Of a stretch of 5,817 nucleotides of DNA, positions 1 through 5,764 are shown piece by piece (the stretch's first letter is position 1; the number at the start of each line of letters is the position of its first letter). The notes under the pieces are model-generated. The model was not told the origin of the DNA. It worked only from the letters and a program-made list of their open reading frames with translations, and searched no databases. The translations under genes were made by a program, and so were the position numbers. The DNA is from an uncultured Peptococcaceae bacterium (GTDB lineage: Bacteria > Bacillota > Peptococcia > Peptococcales > Peptococcaceae), in NCBI GenBank assembly GCA_938044045.1, contig CALIQN010000124.1, positions 1 to 5,817 of the forward strand, in the 5' to 3' direction.

Positions 1-33
1 GGTATACTTAGCTCGGAAAATGATTGTTGCTCG

Positions 34-39
34 AAAGGA
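34..39 (+). promoter_or_regulatory. Ribosome binding site of menA
   Basis: AAAGGA lies 7 nt before ATG 47 and decides the start of the prenyltransferase. A TATACT at 3-8 resembles a -10 box, but its -35 region would fall outside the window, so no promoter is claimed. Confidence 0.6.
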
Positions 40-46
40 TGTGTTT

Positions 47-952
47 ATGGACACACTCAAATTTTTATGGAACCTTACAAGACCACATACACTCAGCGCT
101 AGTATCATGCCTGTGCTTGTTGGTACTTTGTATGCCATTATTCTCACAAAAACTGTATCACTACCTTTATTTCTCGCAATGTTTATTGCCTGCATATTGA
201 TACAAATTGCAACCAACTTATTCAATGAATACTATGATTTTAAAACAGGGCTTGATGATCAAAATTCTGTAGGTATCAGTGGCGTCATTGTTCGTGGGGA
301 AACCACGCCAGACTTCATCTTGCAATTAGCGATAGGGCTATATATTGTTGCTGGCGGACTCGGTGCCTTTATAGCATTTAAAAGCAGTTGGCTAATTCTT
401 GGCATTGGCGCTTATTTCATGCTTTTAGGCTACTTATATTGTGCCGGACCCCTCCCTCTCTCCACAACACCTTTTGGGGAAGTCGTGGCAGGTTTGGTTA
501 TGGGCGAGGGGATTACCCTTATTAGTTTTTACATTCAAACCCATGCTATTAACTGGCAAATTATCTTGCTCGCACTACCTTCAAGCTTACTAATCGCTCA
601 AATTTTAACAGCAAACAATCTAAGAGATATGCAAAATGATCGAGAAAAAGGAAGAAAAACCCTTGTTATCCATCTCGGTAAACGACGCTCAATTATGTAT
701 ATGACGGTCATTTTTCTACTTTGTTACCTGCTTTTACCTATTTTAGTCATTAGTTTAAACCTTTCTGCTTTTATTCTTTTAGCCTTAATTAGTGCTTATT
801 TCTCAGTAATAGCCCTACGGACTTTTTTTAATAATTCTATTAAAACACCTGAAAAGCTCATGCCTGCCATGCTCATGACAGCAAAAACAAGTGTTGTTTA
901 TCATCTTTTTCTTATTTTGGGGCTTTGTATGACTTTAATCACTAAGGGATAA
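47..952 (+). CDS. menA: UbiA-family prenyltransferase, probably 1,4-dihydroxy-2-naphthoate polyprenyltransferase (MenA)
   Basis: Membrane enzyme that probably attaches a polyprenyl chain to 1,4-dihydroxy-2-naphthoate, giving demethylmenaquinone in menaquinone synthesis. The 301-residue product is very hydrophobic, with about eight or nine likely membrane segments. It carries both Asp-rich motifs of the family: N60-EYY-D64 with G68 and D70, and N191-LR-D194-MQN-D198 followed by KGRKTL, which bind the diphosphate through Mg2+. The N-terminal TRPHTLSASIMPVLVGT and the central GPLPLSTTPFGE are MenA-like. I chose ATG 47 over ATG 20 because AAAGGA (34-39) lies 7 nt upstream; the earlier ATG has only GGAAA pressed against it and would add nine residues. 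The gene converges on the yajC operon and ends inside a terminator. Membership of the UbiA superfamily is sure. The exact aromatic substrate is inferred, since no other men gene is visible. Confidence 0.85.
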   Translation: MDTLKFLWNLTRPHTLSASIMPVLVGTLYAIILTKTVSLPLFLAMFIACILIQIATNLFNEYYDFKTGLDDQNSVGISGVIVRGETTPDFILQLAIGLYIVAGGLGAFIAFKSSWLILGIGAYFMLLGYLYCAGPLPLSTTPFGEVVAGLVMGEGITLISFYIQTHAINWQIILLALPSSLLIAQILTANNLRDMQNDREKGRKTLVIHLGKRRSIMYMTVIFLLCYLLLPILVISLNLSAFILLALISAYFSVIALRTFFNNSIKTPEKLMPAMLMTAKTSVVYHLFLILGLCMTLITKG

Positions 953-993
953 AAAAGAGTGGATTTGCTTAAAGCAAATCCACTCTTTTTTTT
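951..993. terminator. Bidirectional intrinsic terminator shared by menA and yajC operon
   Basis: A perfect 12-bp stem, GAGTGGATTTGC (957-968) with GCAAATCCACTC (974-985), encloses the 5-nt loop TTAAA. It is flanked by six A on the left (951-956) and eight T on the right (986-993). On the plus strand it gives a hairpin plus a U-run ending menA. On the minus strand the six A become a U-run ending the ruvC-to-yajC operon. The A-run overlaps the last two bases of the menA stop codon (950-952), and the right T-run ends 7 nt from the yajC stop (1001-1003). The A and T flanks can also pair and lengthen the stem. Confidence 0.93.
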
Positions 994-1000
994 ATTTTTC

Positions 1001-1363
1001 TTATTTAACTGAATCGTCTACTTTTTCCTCAAATTCAACCATTTCTTCATTTGAAGTGACATCTTGAATTTCTTCTCTAGTACTTTCATAGACAGACTCA
1101 TCTATAATGCCCGCAATGGCTTGTTTCATCATCTCGATAATCAAACCATCTGCGATTTCAACATAGACGACTTCACCTTTAATTGCTCGAATATAGCCAT
1201 TGATGCCACCTGCTGTGTGAACATGATCCCCACTTTTAAGGTTAGACAACATATCCTTTCTAAGGTTCATCTGTTTCTTTTGTGGTCGAATCATCAAAAA
1301 ATAAAGCATTGCCATAATTGCAACCACATACAATACTGTCAATTGTGTTCCACTACCAAACAT
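1001..1363 (-). CDS. yajC: Preprotein translocase accessory subunit YajC
   Basis: Small single-pass inner-membrane protein that associates with SecDF and the SecYEG translocon. The 120-residue product has a short N-terminal segment, one membrane helix at about residues 7-24, and then the family signature FLMIRPQKKQ. A soluble domain follows, containing LKSGDHVHTAGGINGYI, the usual region where YajC proteins read 'GD.V.T.GGI.G'. The C-terminal tail, from about residue 90, is rich in Glu and Asp, and such tails vary in this family. GGGAG lies 8 to 9 nt before the ATG and falls in the 16-nt gap after tgt. It is the last gene of the ruvC operon. The secD and secF genes that often follow yajC are absent here, because a terminator comes directly after it. 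Confidence 0.93.
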   Translation of the reverse strand: MFGSGTQLTVLYVVAIMAMLYFLMIRPQKKQMNLRKDMLSNLKSGDHVHTAGGINGYIRAIKGEVVYVEIADGLIIEMMKQAIAGIIDESVYESTREEIQDVTSNEEMVEFEEKVDDSVK

Positions 1364-1379
1364 AACACTAACTCCCTTT

Positions 1380-1757
1380 CTATTGTTGAAAATATTGACT
1401 TAAAAAGTTTGCTTTGAAACTTTTGTAAGTATCTGTTTTAATGGCTTCCCTAACTTCCTTCATCAGTTGATTTAAAAAATGGGTATTATGAATACTCAAT
1501 AAGCGTAAACCAAAGCCCTCACCTGCTTTTAAGAGATGCCTAATATAAGCTTTTGTATAATTTCTACAAGCATAACAATCGCAAGTTTCATCAAGGGGAG
1601 TAAAATCATCAAAATTCACTTTGTTTTTGATATTTTTTCTACCCTCTCTTGTCCAAAATGCGCCATGTCGTGCAATTCTTGTGCCTTGAACACAATCAAA
1701 CATATCTATCCCATAACCAACACCTATCACTAAGTTATCAGGATTACCAACACCCAT
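1380..1757 (-). CDS. tgt: Tgt C-terminal fragment (open frame from ATG 1757)
   Basis: This open frame is the downstream part of tgt, overlapping the N-terminal fragment by 28 nt. It holds the nucleophile Asp21 in GIDMFDCV (residue 265 of the restored protein). It also holds the complete zinc site, C59-x-C61-xx-C64 followed 25 residues later by H90 (303, 305, 308 and 334 when restored). In-frame Tgt-like sequence extends upstream of its ATG to about 1787. That ATG is therefore an internal methionine of the old gene, and I see no convincing ribosome binding site for it. The sequence after the nucleophile reads VQGTRIARHG, where most Tgt proteins have V-L/M-PTR. It ends 16 nt before yajC. Confidence 0.55.
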   Translation of the reverse strand: MGVGNPDNLVIGVGYGIDMFDCVQGTRIARHGAFWTREGRKNIKNKVNFDDFTPLDETCDCYACRNYTKAYIRHLLKAGEGFGLRLLSIHNTHFLNQLMKEVREAIKTDTYKSFKANFLSQYFQQ

Positions 1758-2488
1758 AAGATAGCGTGGTTTAAACTCAGGTAATAATCTGTCGTTGCCT
1801 CTAGCAAATGATACATCGTTTCATTGTCTTCACCAACACTCAAACCACCTATACCATACCCTGGCAAATCATTGTCAGTAATAGACCTAATACTTTCAAT
1901 ACGTAAGTCTTCATACATCCCACCTTGTACAATCCCAAAAAGCGCCTGACGCTCATTATGATGAGAAGCGATACAACGATCTAGCCATCTTTTGGTACGT
2001 TCCATAGAATTTTTTGCATAATTTCTATCGGCCGGATAAGGAATACATTCATCAAAGGCCATGATAATATCGGCCCCAAGAGCATTTTCAATTTCCATCA
2101 CACGTTCTGGTGTAAATAGATGTTTGGAGCCATCTAAATGCGAAGAAAACAGTACACCCTCCTCCGTTATCTTACGTAAGTCTCCTAAGCTAAATACCTG
2201 AAAACCACCACTGTCAGTGAGAATTGGTCTATCCCAATTCATAAAAGCATGTAACCCACCAGCTTTTTTAACCAATTCATACCCAGGTCTAAGATAAAGA
2301 TGATAGGTATTAGACAATATGATTTGTGAATGTGCCGCCTTGAGTTCTTCAGGAGAAAGCATCTTGACGGTAGCTTGAGTCCCCACTGGCATAAAAGTTG
2401 GTGTCTCTATCTCACCATGAGGTGTCATCAAACGCCCTAGCCTCGCTTTTGAATCTGCTTCTTTATGGTCTAAATGATACTCGAACAT
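1730..2488 (-). CDS. tgt: Tgt N-terminal fragment (252-residue open frame)
   Basis: This part of the split tgt holds most of the TIM barrel. Visible landmarks are TPTFMPVGTQATVK (about 29-42), LSNTYHL (58-64), the catalytic acid-base Asp92 in LTDSGGFQVFSL, MAFDEC with D146 and C148 of the substrate pocket, FGIVQGG (184-190) and GGLSVGE (214-220). Residues 1-234 are normal Tgt. The last 18 residues, from YYLSLNHAI to the end, match nothing in the family and are read out of frame. The fragment lacks the nucleophilic Asp and the zinc site, so on its own it should not be an active transglycosylase. Confidence 0.6.
   Translation of the reverse strand: MFEYHLDHKEADSKARLGRLMTPHGEIETPTFMPVGTQATVKMLSPEELKAAHSQIILSNTYHLYLRPGYELVKKAGGLHAFMNWDRPILTDSGGFQVFSLGDLRKITEEGVLFSSHLDGSKHLFTPERVMEIENALGADIIMAFDECIPYPADRNYAKNSMERTKRWLDRCIASHHNERQALFGIVQGGMYEDLRIESIRSITDNDLPGYGIGGLSVGEDNETMYHLLEATTDYYLSLNHAILWVLVILIT
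1785..1789 (-). other. Frameshift site in tgt (one T missing)
   Basis: Read on the minus strand, the junction is ACG ACA GAT TATTACCTGAG. The upper frame gives TTD then YYLS; the frame one base back gives LLPEF. One extra T after GA restores TTDLLPEFKPRY, the expected Tgt sequence. The exact base cannot be fixed, because the missing T could sit at either of the two T positions (1786-1787). Confidence 0.85.
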
Positions 2489-2493
2489 TTTTC

Positions 2494-2499
2494 CCTCCT
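2494..2499 (-). promoter_or_regulatory. Ribosome binding site of tgt overlapping the queA stop
   Basis: AGGAGG on the minus strand sits 5 nt before ATG 2488. Its first two bases are the AG of the queA TAG stop (2498-2500). Ribosomes ending queA are thus placed on the tgt initiation site, which suggests translational coupling. Confidence 0.8.
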
Positions 2500-3520
2500 A
2501 GCGAATAAACATTGCATCTCCAAATGAAAAAAAACGATATTTTTCTTTAATAGCCTCTTCATAAGCACGCATAATGCTTTCTTTAGAAGCTAGCGCACTC
2601 ACTAGCATCATCAAGGTTGACTCAGGTAAATGAAAATTTGTGATTAAGGCATCTACAATTTGCCAATCATAACCTGGATAAATAAAAATACCTGTCTCTC
2701 CTTTTATTGCTTGTAAAGTACCTTCACTGGCAGCACTCTCTAAAGCTCTTGCCGAAGTTGTCCCTACCGCAATAACACGTCTGCCCTCTTTTTTAGCAAG
2801 GTTAACAACTTCTGCTGTATCTTCCGGTATTTCAAAATACTCTTTATGCATAACATGTTCAGTCACATCTTCTACCTTGACTGGTCTAAAGGTGCCCAAC
2901 CCAACATGTAATAAAACATCTTTAATAATGACACCCTTGGCCTCTAATGCCTTAAAAATCTCCTCTGTAAAGTGTAGTCCTGCTGTCGGTGCTGCAGCAG
3001 AACCTTCTACCTTGGCATAAATTGTCTGATAGCGCTCTTTATCTTCTAAATTTTCTTTGATATAAGGTGGCAAAGGCATTTTACCTAAAGCATATAAGTG
3101 CTCATAAAATACACCATCATAATGAAATTGCACCAGACGTCCTGATTCTGTCTCTGACAAAATACGACAAGTCATTCTATCAGAAAAATTAATTTCTGTG
3201 CCAACTTTTAGACGCTTACCGGGTCTGACCAAGGCTTCCCAGGTATCCTTTTGACCTTCTACTTGTTTAAGTAATAAAACTTCCACTAAAGCTTGTCCAC
3301 CAATTTTTTGACCGATCAACCGTGCTGGTAAAACTCTAGTATGATTACGGACAAGCACATCGCCCATTTTCAGCTCTTCTATGATATCAGAAAACTGGCG
3401 ATGATAAAAATGCCCATCTCGCTTATCCAAACAAAGTAATCTAGAAGAGGATCTTTCTAAAAGGGGACTTTGAGCAATTAATGCCTCTGGTAAATCATAA
3501 TAAAAATCACTCGTTTTCAT
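2498..3520 (-). CDS. queA: S-adenosylmethionine:tRNA ribosyltransferase-isomerase QueA
   Basis: Cytoplasmic enzyme that moves and isomerises the ribosyl part of S-adenosylmethionine onto preQ1 at tRNA position 34, giving epoxyqueuosine. The 340-residue product is full length (B. subtilis about 342). Conserved blocks are MKTSDFYYDLPEALIAQ at the start, RVLPARL (62-68), GSAAAPTAGLHFTEE (173-187), LHVGLGTFRPV (204-214), GTTSARALES (253-262), TNFHLPESTLMMLVSA (294-309) and FFSFGDAM (330-337). ATG 3520 is chosen over an upstream in-frame TTG at 3535 because it matches the family N-terminus and has GAGGAG 7 nt upstream. The start lies 14 nt inside the end of ruvB, so translation is probably coupled. 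His60, in RNHTRVLP, sits where relatives usually have Asp or Asn. Its substrate is made by Tgt, whose gene just downstream is broken. Confidence 0.96.
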   Translation of the reverse strand: MKTSDFYYDLPEALIAQSPLLERSSSRLLCLDKRDGHFYHRQFSDIIEELKMGDVLVRNHTRVLPARLIGQKIGGQALVEVLLLKQVEGQKDTWEALVRPGKRLKVGTEINFSDRMTCRILSETESGRLVQFHYDGVFYEHLYALGKMPLPPYIKENLEDKERYQTIYAKVEGSAAAPTAGLHFTEEIFKALEAKGVIIKDVLLHVGLGTFRPVKVEDVTEHVMHKEYFEIPEDTAEVVNLAKKEGRRVIAVGTTSARALESAASEGTLQAIKGETGIFIYPGYDWQIVDALITNFHLPESTLMMLVSALASKESIMRAYEEAIKEKYRFFSFGDAMFIR

Positions 3521-4559
3521 AACTTGACTCCTCAAATAACTTTTCCCCTTGGTAAGATGATTTAGGGTAAGGTAAACCTAAATGTTCATAAGCCTGTTTC
3601 GTGGCAACCCTACCCCTAGCGGTTCGGTTTAAAAAACCCTGTTGCATCAAGTATGGTTCACAGACATCTTCTAAGGTTGTACTTTCCTCACTGACTGTTG
3701 CTGCTAAAGTTTCTAGTCCCACTGGTCCACCAGCATATTTTAAAATAATAGTTTCAAGGACTAACCTATCTATCTTATCAAGCCCTAGTTTATCGACTTC
3801 CAGTAAGCCCAATGCCTCATCAGCGACCGCTTTTGTAATCACACCATTACCTAAAACTTGAGCAACATCTCTTACTCGACGTAATAACCTATTGGCAATT
3901 CGTGGGGTACCACGTGAACGCCTAGCAATTTCTATCGCACCATCTTCTTCAATTAAGACATCTAAAATACCCGCATTACGATTGATAATGGTTTTTAACT
4001 CATCTAAGGTATAAAACTCTAGACGTTCAATGACACCAAATCGATCTCTTAAAGGGGAGGTCAACATACCGGCACGTGTCGTTGCCCCAATCAAAGTAAA
4101 TGGTGCAATATCTACACGTAATGATCGGGCACTTGGACCTTTTCCGATAATAATATCCAAGGCAAAATCTTCCATCGCAGGATAAAGGACTTCTTCTACA
4201 CTCCGATTCAGGCGATGAATTTCATCAATAAACAAAACATCATGAGGTTCTAAATTGGTCAGTATTGCCGCCAAATCTCCTGGACGTTCTATTGCAGGGC
4301 CTGAGGTAACTTTAATCCCCACATTCATCTCATTGGCAATAATATGAGAAAGTGTTGTCTTACCCAAGCCTGGTGGTCCATAAAGCAAGCAATGATCTAG
4401 GGCATCTCCTCGTACCTTTGCAGCTTGTACATAAATTTTTAAGTTATTCTTTGCTTTTTCCTGCCCGATGTATTCATCAAACCCACGAGGGCGAATCATA
4501 GACCCTTCTTCTTTTTCACTTACCAATAATTCTGGAGAAATGATGCGCTCATCTATCAT
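3507..4559 (-). CDS. ruvB: Holliday junction branch migration ATPase RuvB
   Basis: Hexameric AAA+ motor that pumps DNA through the RuvA-bound Holliday junction during recombinational repair. The 350-residue product shows the family in order: IRPRGFDEYIGQ (22-33), Walker A GPPGLGKTT (61-69), SGPAIERPGDLAAILTNL (86-103), Walker B FIDEIH (D112, E113), sensor 1 GATTRAG (158-164), the arginine-finger segment SPLRDRFG (168-175) and sensor 2 RGTPRIANRLLRR (216-228). The C-terminal winged-helix DNA-binding domain contains GGPVGLETLA (277-286). All catalytic motifs are intact. The start follows ruvA by 6 nt, with AAAGGGG 9 nt upstream inside the ruvA tail. The last residues, after about 335, form a loose tail without a recognisable motif, and they encode the queA ribosome binding site. 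Confidence 0.98.
   Translation of the reverse strand: MIDERIISPELLVSEKEEGSMIRPRGFDEYIGQEKAKNNLKIYVQAAKVRGDALDHCLLYGPPGLGKTTLSHIIANEMNVGIKVTSGPAIERPGDLAAILTNLEPHDVLFIDEIHRLNRSVEEVLYPAMEDFALDIIIGKGPSARSLRVDIAPFTLIGATTRAGMLTSPLRDRFGVIERLEFYTLDELKTIINRNAGILDVLIEEDGAIEIARRSRGTPRIANRLLRRVRDVAQVLGNGVITKAVADEALGLLEVDKLGLDKIDRLVLETIILKYAGGPVGLETLAATVSEESTTLEDVCEPYLMQQGFLNRTARGRVATKQAYEHLGLPYPKSSYQGEKLFEESSYENE
3528..3533 (-). promoter_or_regulatory. Ribosome binding site of queA inside ruvB
   Basis: GAGGAG on the minus strand lies 7 nt before ATG 3520, within the last codons of ruvB. It rules out the TTG at 3535, which overlaps the upstream edge of this site. Confidence 0.8.
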
Positions 4560-4565
4560 TTGTCA

Positions 4566-5177
4566 TCACCCCTTTGCCAAACGTGCTAATGCTAATCTAA
4601 AGAGTACTTCCATCGATCCATCTACATTTTCTAAGTCTTTTATCACTAAGGTAATTTCCTTGTCCGTATAACCTAGCCCTTTTAAGCCATCTGCCACATC
4701 ATCAAGTACGCTATTTTGTGGCTTACTAACCTCATCACCTCTGGTATTGATCGGATCAATTGCAAAATCAAAGTTTTTCTTTAATTTATCACTAAGCTCT
4801 ACTATCAGTCTACTCGCTGTCTTTTTACCTACACTTGGTAATTTCGTTAAAAAGCTAAGATCTTCACCAATAATTGCTTGAATAATACTTACTGAAGAGG
4901 CCTTACTCAATATTTGCATGGCACTTTTAGCCCCTACACCTGAAACACTAATCAGCGCTAAAAATAACTTCTTATCTAGAGGTTCTGAAAAACCAAATAA
5001 TTCTATCGCATCCTCTCTGACATTTGTATAAATAGATAATTCAATCTCTTCTCCTAGTTCACCGATCTGATAGAAGGTATTCTCAGAGATATTGATTTCA
5101 TACCCTATACCACCCACCATGACCAATAAGCTGTGAGGTGATTTTTCTTTAATTGTGCCTTTGATATAACCTATCAT
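4566..5177 (-). CDS. ruvA: Holliday junction DNA-binding protein RuvA
   Basis: Tetrameric protein that binds the four-way junction in square form and loads RuvB onto two opposite arms. The 203-residue product has three domains. An N-terminal OB fold (about 1-62) includes MIGYIKGTI and the acidic pin E55-D56 in VREDAIELFGF, at the same residue numbers as in E. coli. Two helix-hairpin-helix motifs follow, with hairpins SGVGAKSA (79-86) and LPSVGKKTA (113-121). A flexible linker (about 136-155) leads to the small C-terminal domain (about 156-203, with ADGLKGLGYTDKEI), which contacts RuvB. The start lies 4 nt after ruvC, with AAAGGG 7 nt before the ATG and overlapping the end of ruvC. Nothing looks abnormal. 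Confidence 0.98.
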   Translation of the reverse strand: MIGYIKGTIKEKSPHSLLVMVGGIGYEINISENTFYQIGELGEEIELSIYTNVREDAIELFGFSEPLDKKLFLALISVSGVGAKSAMQILSKASSVSIIQAIIGEDLSFLTKLPSVGKKTASRLIVELSDKLKKNFDFAIDPINTRGDEVSKPQNSVLDDVADGLKGLGYTDKEITLVIKDLENVDGSMEVLFRLALARLAKG

Positions 5178-5181
5178 CTCT

Positions 5182-5655
5182 TCACCCTTTTCTCATATGA
5201 GCATGGCAAATCGCAATTGCCAGTGCATCAGCTGCATCATCTGGTTGAGGTGTTGTTTGTAAATTTAAAAACGTCTTTACCATATATTGCACCTGTTTTT
5301 TTTCTGCACTGCCATAACCTACTAGCGCCTGTTTGACCTGCATTGGAGTGTATTCAGCAATTTTTAATTTCGCTCGCTCAGCTTGAAGCAATAAAATACC
5401 TCTTGCTTGACCTACCGTAATGGCAGTTGTGGTGTTACGCCCAAAAAATAGTTTTTCTACGGCAACTTCAGAAGGTTGAAATTTATCAATAATTTGCTCT
5501 ACTGCATCAAAAATCATCACTAAACGCTTTGACATCTCTAAATTACTCGGTGTCTGCACTACACCATAAGCAATTGGACGTATGTGATTGCCTATCATGC
5601 TAATCACACCATAGCCAGTCGTTGCAGTACCTGGATCTAATCCAAGTATAACCAT
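5182..5655 (-). CDS. ruvC: Crossover junction endodeoxyribonuclease RuvC
   Basis: Dimeric, Mg2+-dependent nuclease that resolves Holliday junctions by paired nicks. It has an RNase H-like fold. The four acidic catalytic residues are all visible: D7 in ILGLDPG, E67 in VAVEKLFFGRN, and D140 and D143 in PDDAADALAIAICH. The middle carries GQARGILLL and YTPMQVKQALVGYGSAEKKQVQYM, the usual DNA-contacting region. At 157 residues it is a little shorter than E. coli RuvC (173), lacking only C-terminal tail. AGGAGGT (5661-5667) lies 5 nt before the ATG. It is the first gene of the operon. RuvC, together with its position beside ruvAB, argues against Bacilli, which generally use RecU instead. Confidence 0.97.
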   Translation of the reverse strand: MVILGLDPGTATTGYGVISMIGNHIRPIAYGVVQTPSNLEMSKRLVMIFDAVEQIIDKFQPSEVAVEKLFFGRNTTTAITVGQARGILLLQAERAKLKIAEYTPMQVKQALVGYGSAEKKQVQYMVKTFLNLQTTPQPDDAADALAIAICHAHMRKG

Positions 5656-5680
5656 AGTCTACCTCCTAAAAACCCTTTCC

Positions 5681-5709
5681 ATGTTAGCACAATAGTTTTT
5701 TTTGCACAA
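5681..5709 (-). promoter_or_regulatory. Candidate sigma-A promoter of the ruvC operon
   Basis: In the gap between the tRNA terminator and ruvC, the minus strand has TTGTGC (5704-5709) as a possible -35 box. After exactly 17 nt, including an eight-A run, comes TAACAT (5681-5686) as a possible -10 box. Transcription would start near 5674. Matches to consensus are only 3/6 and 4/6. The location supports it, since the upstream transcript ends at 5728 and the operon needs a start here. Confidence 0.4.
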
Positions 5710-5727
5710 GAAACCCTTGATTACAAT

Positions 5728-5758
5728 AAAAAAAGACATCATCAGTTCTGATGATGTC
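5728..5758 (-). terminator. Intrinsic terminator after tRNA-Phe
   Basis: A perfect 10-bp inverted repeat, GACATCATCA (5735-5744) with TGATGATGTC (5749-5758), encloses a 4-nt loop. On the minus strand it is followed by seven U (A-run 5728-5734), so it ends transcripts coming from the tRNA side and separates them from ruvC. On the plus strand no T-run follows, so it works in one direction only. It begins 6 nt after the tRNA 3' end. Confidence 0.92.
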
Positions 5759-5764
5759 CATACG

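Larger units (their letters stand above)
1380..2488 (-). pseudogene. tgt: Queuine/preQ1 tRNA-guanine transglycosylase, broken by a frameshift
   Basis: Bacterial Tgt swaps guanine 34 for preQ1 in the GUN anticodons of tRNA-Asp, Asn, His and Tyr, the first tRNA-level step of queuosine synthesis. Two overlapping minus-strand frames together cover the whole family. The first reads normally from ATG 2488 to D234 (codon 1787-1789), then drifts into nonsense and stops at 1730-1732. The expected continuation, LLPEFKPRYLMGVGNP, is in the next frame from about 1787. Adding one T (GATTATTA to GATTTATTA) rebuilds a 369-residue protein, close to the 375-381 of E. coli and B. subtilis. AGGAGG (2494-2499) lies 5 nt before the start, and the queA TAG stop overlaps it. 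No slippery heptamer or homopolymer is present, so recoding is unlikely. It is either a true mutation or a sequencing error. Confidence 0.9.

Noticed and set aside
20..46. menA start at ATG 20
   Set aside because: Its GGAAA is too close to the ATG, while ATG 47 has AAAGGA at 7 nt and gives a normal family N-terminus.
1064..1417. Plus-strand open frame of 117 codons opposite yajC
   Set aside because: It lies antisense to a clear yajC, has no family likeness and has Cys/Asn/His-rich composition typical of a shadow frame.
1536..1733. Plus-strand open frame opposite the tgt C-terminal part
   Set aside because: It is a shadow of the strongly conserved Tgt zinc-site coding region, with no ribosome binding site that I could see.
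1730..1800. Programmed ribosomal frameshifting in tgt
   Set aside because: The -1 site ACAGATTATTACC has no X-XXY-YYZ slippery heptamer and no homopolymer for transcriptional slippage, and Tgt is not known to need recoding.
3507..3535. queA start at the TTG at 3535
   Set aside because: ATG 3520 has a well-spaced GAGGAG and matches the usual MK.SDF.Y.LP N-terminus; the TTG overlaps the edge of that ribosome binding site.
3601..3861. Plus-strand open frame of 86 codons opposite ruvB
   Set aside because: It is antisense to the conserved RuvB C-terminal domain and shows no recognisable protein motif.
4468..4671. Plus-strand open frame across the ruvA-ruvB junction
   Set aside because: It is antisense to two real genes, with composition dictated by them and no family likeness.
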